Of a stretch of 64,000 nucleotides of DNA, positions 9,985-20,362 are shown piece by piece. The stretch covers positions 1-64,000 of the forward strand of contig JASJOG010000080.1 of assembly GCA_030142905.1 (NCBI GenBank), given 5' to 3'. A program made the translations under genes and the position numbers. The notes under the pieces were generated by a model, which was not told where the DNA came from, made no database searches, and worked only from the letters and a program-made list of their open reading frames with translations. This DNA comes from Heliopora coerulea (Eukaryota; Cnidaria; Anthozoa; Scleralcyonacea; Helioporidae). Within the stretch, counting starts at the first letter, position 1, and each line of letters begins with the position of its first letter.

Positions 9985-12407
9985 ATGATGATAGATGTTG
10001 ATAGATGTTTTTAATTGGTAAAGCTTGCAGCCATAGGCTGAATTATGTTTACATTACAAAATACATTCACTTCTACTATGTTACACCAGTTCTACAATTT
10101 ACCTGGAACTAACGGAAGTTTAGAAACAATAAGTAAAAATTTACTCTAATGGACAATTTTTAAAAAGGTCGATTCTAATGTTAAGAGTTATTCAATCTAA
10201 AATACTAAAATTGGTTAAAATTTTAATGCGTTTGCGATAAAAAAACTGTTTTTAAAACGGTTTGTTCTGAAGTTTACATTAAACTTATGTTTGGTCCTAA
10301 GTTCGGTAGCATAGATATGTCGGGGAGGGAGAAATTCGTGAAGTTTGTGGTTTTCATCACTCATGATATCCAGGAAAAGATTATTCGTTATCTTTTCTCT
10401 TCTGGTACTGAGGTGTTGGAGGCCAGTAATTATCAGCGCATCTGCATATGAGGTCCAGGGATAGATTATTTTCAACGCTCTTTTCTGAATCACTTCCAAG
10501 TCATTGGATAAGTAGTTGGACAGACTGTTGTGAAAGACCGGGCATACATATTCCAAGATTGGTCTAATACATATGCTGTAAAATACAATTAATTCCTTAG
10601 TCCCAACTTTGGCTCGTTTGAGTTGTGACAAAAAGTATAATCGCTTTCTTGCTTTCACGATGGTTTGGTAAATGCGATCGTTCCATTTTAAATTGTTGGA
10701 AACGGTTAATCCGAGGATTTTTGCACACGGAACCACCTCCAAAGGGGTATCGTTCACAATAACTGGATCGAAAGTAGCACTTGGTTCACCAAAGCCAATA
10801 CGTAATTCTTTACATTTCTGTTCATTCAATTGAAATTTTAATTCAGAGATTTGGGTTAGTAGATCATTAACTGTGGTCTGGATTCTGCTTTCGTTGCATT
10901 TGCTGACTAATTCATCAACAGTTGTGTCGTCTACGAACTTCCACATGTCACCACAAGAGACTGTTAGTTTATCGATCATTATTAAATATAGCCATGGGCC
11001 TAATTCTGTACCTTGTGGAACTCCAGCGGGAACTTCAGCCCAATCCGAGTAATCCTCTTGGTTTAGCTTTACCCTTTGTTTTCTGCATGTGAGAAAATCT
11101 GTAATCCAGTTGACAACCCAATGCGGTAAATTATATGTTTGGAGTTTGGTAACCAATAAGCCATGATCTATCAGGTCAAAAGCCTTTTTAAAGTCAAATA
11201 AGATGACTCTGACCGTAGCACCAGTTCCATCGGTAGAACCATTCCAAGAGTGTAACATACTTAAAAGTGCAAACGTCGGGCTAGATTTTGGGATTGTGCC
11301 AAATTGATTAGGATCAATTCTTTGGAGTACAGTTGGTTTAATGTATTCTTCTACTATATAATCCTCTGCTATTTTGGAGATGATGGGTGTTAAGGATATT
11401 GGTCGTAGATGTTTATTTACCTCTCGAACGGGTTTTTGTTTCGGAATTGGAACGATATCCGCGTGTTTCCATATCGAAGGGAGACGCGCTTCATTATAGG
11501 ATAGATTCAATATGTCTGAGATAGGTGAGGCTAAGATATCAGCGTTTTCTTTCAATACCCAAGCTGGAATGCCGTCTGGGCCACTAGCTTTGCTTGGATT
11601 TAAGCTTACCAGGTGTTTGAAGACCGAGAACTCGGACGTACAAAAGGATTGGTTAGTTGGTTGGGAATTCTCGATAGCGTCTCAGTTCGTAAAACAAGAT
11701 GGCAATGGGTCGAATACTTTCATTGGCTCGAGGAAGGTTTGATTTATTAGATTGGCAAGGTGGTATGGAGTGTTGGGTGTTTGGCCAGTTCTACTTTCTA
11801 GGTTTTGCAATAAAGACATCGAATCTTCGCAATAGGTGACCTGTGACGCCAAACCACTAAGCTTTTTGACTTCCTTCCACCAAATGGACGGCGAACATTC
11901 TTTTAGGTGTTCTACTTTTGACTTATAAAACTTTGATCGACACGATTTACGCTCGCGGTTTACTCGATTTCTTAGAATTTTGAACAGACATGTATTTCCT
12001 TGGGCTAGGGCCTTCTGACGACGATGAATTGTTTCTTTCAGAGATTGAGACATCCAAGGCGGTTCGTTACAATATTTAATTTTCGTCGTAATGGGCAGTA
12101 ACGAGTCCAATCCAAATTTAATAATTGACCCTAGCATCCGTGTATTTCCATCACAAGTATTCTCCGTAGCGATCAACGACTTGACATCAACTTCTTTTAA
12201 AAAGGTACTCATCGCAAGACGTTTTGATGGTCTCAGGTCTCTGGATTTCGCACAAACTTTTGGTTTTGGGATTTGCTGTCTTTCTAAAGGTTGGACTTCC
12301 ACAGTGTCGTGGTCAGAAAGGCCAAAAGCCGGGCATTTGATTGGGTCATTATAAAAATCGTTCATATTGGTTAAAATTTTGCACATATCAGACACAGGCT
12401 TACGGGC
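9985..12407 (-). mobile_element. CR1/L2-like LINE, 5'-truncated
   Basis: A non-LTR retrotransposon on the minus strand. It keeps the end of the endonuclease domain, the complete reverse transcriptase and the 3' end. The 3' tail at about 9975-10012 is a short tandem run of CATCTATCAT-type units, typical of CR1/L2-group elements, preceded by GGCTGCAAGCTTTACC. The 5' end stops at an in-frame TAA (12408-12410) inside the endonuclease, so it is a truncated insertion in WASHC5 intron 11. Confidence 0.85.
10215..12407 (-). pseudogene. LINE ORF2 (endonuclease end plus reverse transcriptase), one internal stop
   Basis: One reading frame spans the whole interval and is broken only by a TGA at 11682-11684. 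The upstream part contains GLSDHDTVEV, the SDH motif that closes the APE-type endonuclease. After the stop the frame reads NPSKASGPDGIP, PIPKQKPV, VILFDFKKAFDLIDH (catalytic motif A), PAGVPQGTELGP and KFVDDTT (motif C, FVDD) near 10925. A C-terminal domain with RPILEYVCPVFH follows and ends at a normal stop. Such proteins nick target DNA and reverse-transcribe their own RNA. With one stop and no further frameshift it is a fairly young copy, but 5'-truncated and not autonomous. Confidence 0.85.
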
Positions 12408-13130
12408 TTATTTAAGCGATATGATTGTTCGTGTCGGGGTATGAAGTTTCATCTCAATGGCCAATTACCACATGAGGTTCGCCCATTAATGTACCGATAC
12501 GTCGAGAAAACTCCACTGAGTTGACCACATACCTCACAATGAACAATCGAATAGGACAATCGAATCATAAAAATGGGCCTTAAGATAAAATCCAGTTCAA
12601 CAAAGTCAGGCTACTTCAACGCGATGAAAAAAAAAAAAAAAAAAAATAGCGAGCGTTTTTTTCTTTACATATTCCGTAGACAAGCATAGTACCAAGCGTT
12701 TGAATCACATTTTTCAAACAGAAAATAAAAACTGTTACGTATTTGTTCTATAAAATTATAGACTGAACCACCACTGAAAGTGGCGAGCACAAGTAATTTA
12801 CTTGTCATGGCGGGTGCTAATAGCATTTGGCGTGTAAAAATAAATCTTTGCTCTGCAAAGGCGAGTTTGCAATAACGAGATGAAATCTGATGAATGCTTC
12901 CCAACTATTGCGACTACTGTTGGTGGCTTCTCTGCGGAATTATCGCAGATGAAAAAATGTTCTATCCCAACTTAAGATTTACACACTTAGTGGCCAGACA
13001 GTCTTCAACTGAGCAAGGAAGATGAAGAACATTGAATTGACCAAAGATAACTGCAGTCCACGGGTCTACCTTATCCCATATAATTTTAATTTTTTTTTAT
13101 GCTAAGTTTTGGGTTCTTCTTTACTAATAA
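12408..13130. other. No gene seen
   Basis: Between the LINE and the next foldback there is AT-rich DNA with a 20-base poly-A run at 12627-12646. Facing words TATGATTGTTCGTGTCGG and GAACAATCGAATAGG suggest an eroded inverted-repeat element at 12418-12565. The 79-codon minus-strand frame at 12665-12904 has no recognisable domain. Confidence 0.4.
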
Positions 13131-13276
13131 ACAATTATTGGATGAGGCTGAATATGATATCAAGAATTATCCAGACCGAGTTCAATGTTATCTGCCAAAG
13201 CCGAAGGCTGAGGCGGATAACATCGACCAAGGTCTGAATATTTCTTGATATTATGCGTAAGCCGAATCCAATAATT
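13131..13276. mobile_element. Foldback MITE, about 146 bp
   Basis: The ends ATTATTGGATGAGGCTGAAT and its near complement (GTAAGCCGAATCCAATAATT on the right) face each other. The inner words GATATCAAGAATTATCCAGACC and GGTCTGAATATTTCTTGATA extend the hairpin almost to the centre (CCGAAGGCTGAGG). It abuts the fragment at 13266-13578. Confidence 0.65.
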
Positions 13277-13578
13277 TTTTTTATCATACATTCAAAACAG
13301 CGATAGACGAAAGAAGACTTTCCTCTTGCTTTCTTGTCTCGGGATAAAAAAGTTTTGAAATCGCTGCCAATTCTACGGCATTCTGCGGATACTGTAATTT
13401 TTTTGTAGTGAAGATACTCATCAAAGAGGTTTTTGAATCCTTTTGTAGCCTTGTTGGTGCTTTCACCGTATGACTCCGATATTAATTTGGCTATGCCGTC
13501 TTCGTCTACTGAAGTAAATCTACTGCCGGCCATTTTTGCTGTTTTGTAATTTTCGCGGCCTTGAGGTGGTGACGTCAT
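13266..13578 (-). pseudogene. Fragment resembling KIAA1958/recombinase-like N-terminus
   Basis: After ATG on the minus strand comes MAGSRFTSVDEDGIAKLI, then KATKGFKNLFDEYLHYK. This resembles the start of the KIAA1958-like or Crypton-like proteins that are abundant in cnidarian genomes, where an N-terminal helical domain precedes a tyrosine-recombinase-like region. The frame runs straight into the neighbouring foldback, so the protein is cut off after about 90 residues. Assignment is from memory of the pattern and is uncertain. Confidence 0.4.
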
Positions 13579-14112
13579 CGGTGTCCAGTAATATTTTTTT
13601 TTTGGACTGCTCCGTCTAATAGTTAACGATAATCGGTGGAAATGACATCACTGCTTCTGGACATTGAGAATTACCTAGCGAACGTCGACCACCAAGAAGG
13701 TAAGAAACAAGAATGAAGTTTAAATGTATAATAATTTTATTTACTTAAATCTAAAAGCATAATAGCATGAAATGAAAAAATGTAGTCATTCTGTCTGCTT
13801 TTCATGTCCTTTTTTTATTTCCATACTAATAAGCGCAAGTAAAATGTAAGAAATTGTTTTTTGCCAACCTGCGGCTTGCATGTCATTTATGTTGCTTTGG
13901 CTGGTAACTTTTTAACCCTGGGAGGTAAAATTTTTGAGGCACTAGCCAAACTCACGTGAAGCTAAAATAATGACTTTCAGGGCTGGGAACAAGCACCACG
14001 AACGTCTGTTTGCTTTCGGCGAGAAAATTTCCCATGTTTGGATCAGGGTACCCAAACATGGATACCAACCAATCAGAGCTCGCGAACGAGTCACGTTATT
14101 TTATAAACTTGC

Positions 14113-14234
14113 CTCTTTGACGACGTATTCGAATTGGGCTGTGTTAAGGAGCATATCAAACCAGTGACTTGGGTTGTAGCCACTGTTCAAGACGATATCA
14201 CGAATGGCACGACAACGCTTGTTGGTTTCCGAAA
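14113..14234 (-). CDS. WASHC5: WASHC5 exon 11 (GC donor)
   Basis: The exon completes an Ile codon and then encodes SETNKRCRAIRDIV, GYNPSHWFDMLL and NTAQFEYVVKE, collinear with strumpellin. The acceptor is TTTTAAG. The donor is AAAGAG followed by GCAAGT: a GC-AG intron with an otherwise ideal consensus. It ends in phase 0, matching exon 12. Confidence 0.9.
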
Positions 14235-14593
14235 CTTAAAAAAATAAAATCAAATAAAAATGATCAAAGCTAAAACTGGGGGTTCGCATCATACAATCAC
14301 AATACTTTTCACGCCAGCCCGCATGTTGTGGATACAGGGCCGTAGTTAACCCATTTGGATTGGGGGGATGTCCAGCTTAATTTTCTCGAACATTATATAC
14401 TTTCAAAAATTGCCCGAATTTAATTTGACGGGCATTCAAGTAATATATGGCGTACGCTCGCTTCCTCAGCCCCAGTACGTAAATTAAATATAAACTAGTG
14501 ACCAGAATGGATTTTCACCAACTTTACCTTATCATATTTTGCCCGAACTACTATTTTTTTGCCTGCATTTCCTATTTTTTCAAACTTCGGGGG

Positions 14594-14652
14594 GTTTAAC
14601 CCACACACACATACTCACACACACACACACATACTCACACACACACACATAA
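14594..14652. repeat. CA microsatellite
   Basis: ACACAC runs interrupted by TACTC occupy about 60 bases. The overlapping frame with a Thr-His repeat at 14559-14786 is not a gene. Confidence 0.85.
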
Positions 14653-14689
14653 ACTCAAACATACATCCCCCAATAAACTACGCAGCTGC

Positions 14690-15300
14690 TATTTTCCCTT
14701 TCGTATATGCTCTTTGTCATCCTAATGTTTTCGGTTTCCCCAGGTATACCCTAAGGACCCTCACTGAATCTAGAGATGTTTTATAACTTTCCAGTTTTGA
14801 CGACGCTCAACTGAGTCTGCAGGCCGTGTAGTGGTTTGTGCAACCAATAGCGACCGGTACCAAGAGGGTTCGAATTCGAGCCAAAACCGAGTTTTTCTAC
14901 GTATACATATATTGTTGTATTTGCGTTCAAAATGTTGGTTTTTATCCTTTTTTATTTTTTCCTCTCTTTTTTTTACGTTTCAGTGTTTGATTTTCTTCGA
15001 ATCTTCGTAAAGTCAAAATGTTAAAATTAAAGTAATGAACTAAAGCGACTGGTGGTCGAGTTAGGGTTTAAGCGAAGCGGGAAACCCCTCTACTGAGACG
15101 GTTAGGATAGGGTTTCGGTTTGAGTTAGGTGAACCAGATAATCCGACGTCGAATTTGAAGTCAAGAAAAGAAAACAGGCGAAAGAATTTGAGTTGTTTCT
15201 TGTTTATGCGATTTGATGGAGTCAGGGAGCGGAGGGTACACTTGGGGAACCCGAAAACATTAGGATGGCAAAGACCGTTTACGAAAGGGATGCCTGCTAC
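14690..15300. repeat. Inverted pair of a about 95-bp repeat flanking a SINE-like head
   Basis: At 14700-14760 the plus strand reads CATCCTAATGTTTTCGG and then CCCCAGGTATACCCT. The same words recur in reverse complement at 15225-15290. Between them at 14815-14886 lies a tRNA-like head (TAGTGGTTTGTGCAACC, then GAGGGTTCGAATTCGAGCC). This may be two copies of one retroposon in opposite orientation. Confidence 0.45.
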
Positions 15301-15473
15301 ACCGCTGTGTGGATAAACTCCAACGAGCAAGAATTCCGTCTTGAACAAGCATTTGACGCTGTAGCATGATGTGTTTGAGATCTGGATCGAAGCGACGAAC
15401 ATGGATTTCACCTACTACTAAGCAACTATTCGCCGAAGGCGAAGCTAAAAAACAGGAGTTAAAAAGCCAGGAT

Positions 15474-15745
15474 GTGTGGTCCTGGTGGTACAATGATAGT
15501 GCACCCGTCTGTCATCACGTCCTACGACTAGGGTTCGGTTCCGACTCGGTGCAGTTTTCTGATTAAAGTTACCTTGGTCACACGCGAGAAGGGTGTGGTC
15601 CAGTTTGATTCTACCAAGCATTCCAGGTTTTCTCCGGGTACTCCGAATTCATCCTGTAGTAACACTGGACCAATGAGGGGTGGCCCTCACTGGACCTCTA
15701 GGGAGAACAGCTTAGGTAGCTGATAGAGTTATCCAGTACAGATAA
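15474..15745 (+). mobile_element. tRNA-derived SINE, copy 2
   Basis: It shares head and body with the copy at 5845: TGGTGGTACAATGATAGTGC (A box), GGTTCGGTTCC (B box), CTGATTAAAGTTACCTTGG, then TTTTCTCCGGGTACTCCG at 15629. It ends about where the foldback at 15752 begins. Confidence 0.65.
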
Positions 15746-15751
15746 AGACAG

Positions 15752-15960
15752 TTGATGTTAGTGGAAGTGACTAACGTCTCGACGGCCTCAGCAGCGGTCA
15801 TCTTAACTTGACACTGACGATGACCGCCGCTGAAGCCGTCGAAATGTCAGTCACTTCACCAACACCAACTGTCTTTCCCAAGACTACTCTAACATGGACG
15901 ATCAACTTTCACAAACGTCTAACGATACTCTCACGTTCAAACCATTTTCTTTATAAATAC
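15752..15960. mobile_element. Palindromic foldback element, copy 2, diverged
   Basis: It contains GACGGCCTCAGCAGCGGTCAT facing ATGACCGCCGCTGAAGCCGTC, with a centre at about 15812-15818, then AACTGTCTTTCCCAAGACTA and ACATGGACGATCAAC as in the copies at 9470 and 20363. The left outer arm is lost, so it is asymmetric. Its right end lies 56 bp from exon 10. Confidence 0.65.
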
Positions 15961-16016
15961 AGACATTTTACAATCATAAACAGCTATGGCAAAAAAACTA
16001 GACCAACCTCCCTCAC

Positions 16017-16137
16017 TGGTATGCAACATGACCCAACGTAATGTCACGTTGCAGTCACGAATACAGTTCATCAGTTTGGGAATACTATCCAACACATACT
16101 CTTCCGTGAGAAAACCTTCCTTGAGAAACTTCAAAAC
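16017..16137 (-). CDS. WASHC5: WASHC5 exon 10
   Basis: Forty codons, [16 protein letters not shown] then [13 protein letters not shown] and RWVMLHT, plus one base. The acceptor is TTTTTGTAG and the donor GTGAGG. The segment is one of the best conserved parts of strumpellin. Confidence 0.94.
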
Positions 16138-16222
16138 CTACAAAAAATAAAGCATCTTGATGACATAAACTCTCAAACTAGAGCAAAGAAGATTTGCAGG
16201 ACGACTGCAAAGTCAGAAGTAC

Positions 16223-16264
16223 TTTGGCGTTGACTTTTTGAACATTTCCGATGTGTCTCACAGC
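16223..16264 (-). CDS. WASHC5: WASHC5 exon 9, a 42-nt microexon
   Basis: An exon was required here because exons 8 and 10 leave a gap of about 14 residues. On the minus strand, TTTACAG is followed by 14 codons reading AVRHIGNVQKVNAK and then GTACTT. Both joins are phase 0, and the Ala, Arg, Val and Ala positions agree with the family. The short length makes it easy to miss. Confidence 0.8.
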
Positions 16265-16732
16265 CTGTAAAGCAAGAGCGACAGCACGTATTGAATATTT
16301 CGAGTTGCTTTCTAAATGAAATCATATTCATTCTTAAGTCTTTAGATGCCACGCTATATATTCGTAAAGCATTTTCTTAAGATATCTACACAATAAGTTG
16401 ATCCAATTTATCAACAGAAGAGTGAGCTTCCTTGACGGGCTTAGCTTTCATTTTCTTTACATGTTGTTACGTTACATAGGGTTGAGAATTATACACACAG
16501 AAAACGCTGGGCTAAACAAACGTCAGAATGAGCTCCCACAAAAGCCGTGACACATTAGAAAAATAAAGTATTAAAACTTTAGAAGAAAGATGGAAAAATC
16601 AAAGGAATAAGTAGATGCAAGGAGTGATTGGCGGTAGTTTTTCTGACATTATTACTGAACTTTTCAAAACTTGCAACACCACCAATTACAGCTTAACAAG
16701 CAACAATTTCTTGATGTTATCTAAACCTAATT

Positions 16733-16822
16733 CAAATTACATGAAACAAAGATTAACCTACTCGGGCACTAAACCTATTTTAAATTACATGAAACAAAGT
16801 TTAAGCTACTCGGGTACTATAA
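16733..16822. repeat. Two imperfect tandem copies of a about 57-bp unit
   Basis: AAATTACATGAAACAAAG, followed by TACTCGGGNACTA, occurs twice in succession. The duplication lies inside WASHC5 intron 8 and the overlapping frame is not a gene. Confidence 0.6.
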
Positions 16823-17186
16823 CCTGGAATCAATTATATAATCACAGTGGAAGTAAAAGTTAATACCATACATTCTTCCAAATTACAAAATTTTCCATAA
16901 CAAGTAAGTTTGCACGCTATTTCATTCCTGTACTTATAATTTGTAAAGTAAGGTAATGTACCTAAGCGTGGCCCAGAGAAGTACAACATGCAGTTGATGT
17001 GGTTATCTTGGGTTAATAAACTGAAATACAATAAAATACAACATTAGCCACAAACTTTCAACAGAAGTCTCGATACTTGGTTTTCAATTCCCAAACTCAT
17101 GAACAATTCACGAGTTAGGTAGCTAATTTCAACGAGCACTTCGCCACGACTTTCGGGCTTAATTACACTTCTTCCGGACAACTTAC

Positions 17187-17300
17187 GAGATCCCTCACGT
17201 TGGCCAGTTTGATCGTGTTGTTTAGGGCCGTCTTTGCTGCCCGGTAAGGTTCCCATTGTTCCACAAGGTTCACAACGTTCCCCATGTATATGTTGATTAC
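17187..17300 (-). CDS. WASHC5: WASHC5 exon 8
   Basis: Thirty-eight codons: VINIYMGNVVNLVEQWEPYR followed by AAKTALNNTIKLANVRDL. The acceptor is TCCTCAG and the donor GTAAGT, phase 0 at both ends. Nearly every residue fits strumpellin. Confidence 0.95.
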
Positions 17301-17989
17301 CTGAGGAAAACAAAATCCTGTATCACAAACAGCTGTGGATTTAAAAAAGAAAGCTTCATAAAAGAAGCTTGATCCTAATTCTGTTAGAAGATAAGCTATC
17401 TCGACAAAATTTCTATACGAGAAAAATTCCAAGAAACATTTTCAGAAAGTAGAATACTTTCTAGAGGTAATAAGTTTTGTTTTGAGAAAAATAAATTACA
17501 TTTCATAAAACATGAACCTTGAAATAAGGAAAAAAATGCTTCTGGTCCGGTTTATAAGACAAATATCTGGGTACGTCTTGACGAATTTGTAGTATATTCA
17601 GGTCACAGAAAGCCTGGTTTTCGAATTCAGTTCTGGTATCGAGAGTATCCCTTTAATTCTTTCCATAAACCTTCGTTGGGTATCCAGAAATTATTATTTT
17701 CATGAACAAAGTTTTAATTTTCTTGAACAACTAGCAGACTTCCAAACCTTATTCAAAATATTTACCCAACGATTTCTACCACAATAAATGACTGCAAATT
17801 ACTGACATCGCTTTTTGCTATTGAAGGCTATAGGTACCTTCTTTAAGGTCTCAGAACACAATATAAGATTCGAGAAGATGATGTGCCGAAAATGCCATCA
17901 ATCTTCATTGTAGGTATGTTCTTAAAAAAAATCCTGTAATTCGTACAAATGTTTCCGGGGTACCGTATTTTCCCTATGTAGCCCCAAGG

Positions 17990-18180
17990 AAGCTTATTAA
18001 TTATAAGCCACCAACGTGGGCTTATTAGAGGATGGGGAGCTTATTAGAGGGCAGGGGCTTATTAGAAGGTTGGGGCTTAATAGAGGGTGGGCTTATTAGA
18101 GGAAGAGGGCTGATGGGGCTTAGAGGGTGGGGCTTAATAGAGGGTGGGACTTATTAGAGGGAGAGAGCTAGTTTTAATTT
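17990..18180. repeat. GC-box-like minisatellite (about 17-20 bp unit)
   Basis: About nine diverged copies of GGCTTATTAGAGGGTGGG follow one another, with a further remnant near 18300 (GGGGGACTTAATAAAGG). Unit spacing varies, as in an old minisatellite. Confidence 0.75.
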
Positions 18181-18679
18181 TCCAACTAAAAGTAACAAAA
18201 AACAACATAGATTGTGACATCAAACAAGATTTGCCACAGGATGGATGAATAAAGTTAAATTATTTCAACAGAGGGATAGAGCTTATTTTTATATTTCAAT
18301 TAACTGGAGGGAGGTTATGGGGGACTTAATAAAGGAAATATGGTATGAATCACGGAGCGGTATTGATTGTATCAAATTTATACATGGAGGACTTAGCTGA
18401 ATTTTGACCATTACAACTGATATTTTAATACCAAATTAACTCTTTCAAGGCGGGAGTTCCCCCTATGAAAAGTAAAATCGTTTGGCGTTAACCACAGTAA
18501 AATAATCTGACGTTAGCCAGAGTAAAATTATAGAAGTCGCACGCCACCGGGATGGGGTGTTGAACGTAATTTAGCATTAAAAATTCTGAATAATTAAGCA
18601 ATTTGAAGAATAAAGAACTGACACTCCAAACTCTGTCTGTTAACAGGTCATTGTTTGTCAATAGAGTTTTGTAGTTGAA

Positions 18680-19345
18680 AGGTTTAAAAGATTTTATTAA
18701 AAAATATACCCGTTGTCTCTGTCTAAAAACAGGTTAAAAAGGACGTTTCGGTCAAGTTACTGTGACCTTCGTCAGCGAAACACTGATGATTGAAGAACTG
18801 CTTTATATACTATACAATACAGGAGTTGAGTTATTGATAATACGATTATATGCATTTATAAATATGCATTTATAAACACAAGGTAGAGCCATGTGTTCGT
18901 TAATGGAGGTTGGTTCACGTATTGAATGCCAGGCCTCAAGAATTAGTCGTTGGGTCCATTGTTCGCATCTATCAATAATCTGGACTTTGTCGAGGTCAAC
19001 GTTCTGTTGCGTTTGCAAATGATGCTGCGTCAGAAGGAAATCTTCGTCCAACTTGGCGACGGCCCGACTATGTTCCTTTATTCTTGTCTTCAAAGCGCGA
19101 GCTGTTTGACCGATGTAGACAGCGGAGAAATCTCTGCATTTGATTTTATACACAACACAAGTTGTACGGTAACGATCAAACTTTTCTTTGGGTTTAATAA
19201 CTCAACTCCTATATGGTATATAAAGCAGTTCTTCAATCATCAGTGTTTTGCTGTCGACGGTCATAGTAACTTGACCGAAACGTTGTTTAACCTTTTTTAG
19301 ACAGAGACAAGGTGTATATTTTTTAATAAAACCTTCTAAACAATG
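18680..19345 (-). mobile_element. Penelope-like element remnant: endonuclease between inverted repeats
   Basis: Two arms of about 150 bp (18680-18835 and 19196-19345) are inverted copies sharing TTTTATTAAAAAATATAC, TGTCTCTGTCTAAAAA, CGTTTCGGTCAAGTTAC and CTGATGATTGAAGAACTGC. The only coding DNA between them is a GIY-YIG domain. Penelope-like elements are known for inverted LTR-like repeats, so this is a copy that lost its reverse transcriptase. Confidence 0.8.
18803..19200 (-). pseudogene. GIY-YIG endonuclease domain of a Penelope-like element
   Basis: The minus-strand frame reads KPKEKFDRY, then VYKIKCRDFSAVYIGQT, the GIY-YIG core, then ALKTRIKEH with the catalytic-type Arg, and REPTSINEHMALP near the end. 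In complete elements this domain follows a telomerase-like reverse transcriptase and nicks target DNA. Here the frame is open but the inverted repeat begins directly upstream, so the protein would be endonuclease only. No start context or promoter supports independent expression. Confidence 0.8.
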
Positions 19346-19755
19346 ACTGTCTACAATTACTGGATTTTTAACCTTATTCGTAGCTGAAAGGTTTATTGTT
19401 TTGTAATTAGATATGGGTGCGGCAAGCTATAGTGTAAAGACACCACGAGGAAGACTCGTCTATTAAATATATTTACAAGGAAAGATACAGTCCCACTGAA
19501 TGTAATCGCTCTTCACTACATCTGAATAAGAGTGGAAAGAGTTTCCACGACATAGGGTAAAATAAAATGAAAATAATCACACCAATCATTACTGTATACC
19601 TTTAGAAAGCGCACCAACGTTCATTTACTAGTCAGGAAGGGATTTTAACCCACACAACCCTCTCCCACGCCAATCCACCAAAGCCCCTCTAATCATAAAT
19701 CACTTAAATAAGGATTCAGTCAGTTTAATTGTGGAGAATAAAATAAGGAACGTAA

Positions 19756-19943
19756 AGGGCTGTTTACAAGTGCCATTGCGCCAAGCGATTGACATCTTGG
19801 AGTATGTGTTCAACTGAAGAGAACATCGAGGACAAACTACAATGAATCATAAGCAGATATCTTACTCTACAGACTGTGATGAGTTTATTACATACACCAG
19901 GATGACAATGGCCACCTGCAAAATCTTACGTGTAAACGGCCCT
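19756..19943. mobile_element. Tourist/Harbinger-like MITE next to a WASHC5 splice donor
   Basis: The terminal repeats AGGGCTGTTTACA and (reverse complement) AGGGCCGTTTACA are flanked on both sides by TAA, the target duplication expected for PIF/Harbinger-type MITEs. The right end stops 12 nt from exon 7. A related, end-eroded copy lies in the opposite orientation at 21885-22045. Confidence 0.75.
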
Positions 19944-19955
19944 TAAGGAATTTAC

Positions 19956-20108
19956 CCAATTGTCTGGAAAGAATTTATCCACAATCTCCCTCATGGTGGC
20001 CTGCTGTGAATTGAGTGTGTCGGGGACAAAGTACAGGATCACATACAACATGGCGGCTTGAGTGGCAAGAGCGGTGCTTCGGTGTTCCGGGAGACGGTAG
20101 GACGAAAC
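19956..20108 (-). CDS. WASHC5: WASHC5 exon 7
   Basis: Fifty-one codons including [20 protein letters not shown], then [14 protein letters not shown]. The acceptor is TTTTAAG and the donor GTAAAT, phase 0 at both ends. The donor is followed 12 nt later by the MITE at 19756-19943. Confidence 0.95.
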
Positions 20109-20362
20109 CTTAAAAAAATTGTGATAACGTTAAATCTGGCTAGATTTGAGTTTAGGACCTACTTACCGCTGGCCATTACCGCGGGCTCTTCGGGCAAGCG
20201 AGGTGGCTTTTGGGGGGAAATTATGTATACCAACACATTCATCTGATTATTTGGAATGAAACAGACGAAGAGCGCCGTGAAGTGACGAAAGCAATTTACT
20301 TACTAATTATCTACATTTAAATAAGGTTTAGGTTAAAGTAAGGGTTAAGGTTAGAATTATAA

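Larger units (their letters stand above)
8107..14112 (-). other. WASHC5 intron 11 (6.0 kb)
   Basis: This intron is mostly transposon: a reverse-oriented tRNA-like head near 8343, a palindromic foldback (9470-9775), a CR1/L2-like LINE (9985-12407), a poly-A tract at 12627 and a foldback next to a recombinase-like fragment (13131-13578). No host exon was recognised. It begins with a GC donor. Confidence 0.6.

Noticed and set aside
13135..13265. C-terminal half of the 147-codon minus frame
   Set aside because: This part lies inside the foldback MITE; only the section from 13266 resembles a protein family.
18950..19300. Plus-strand 116-codon frame
   Set aside because: It is the antisense shadow of the GIY-YIG domain and inverted repeat.
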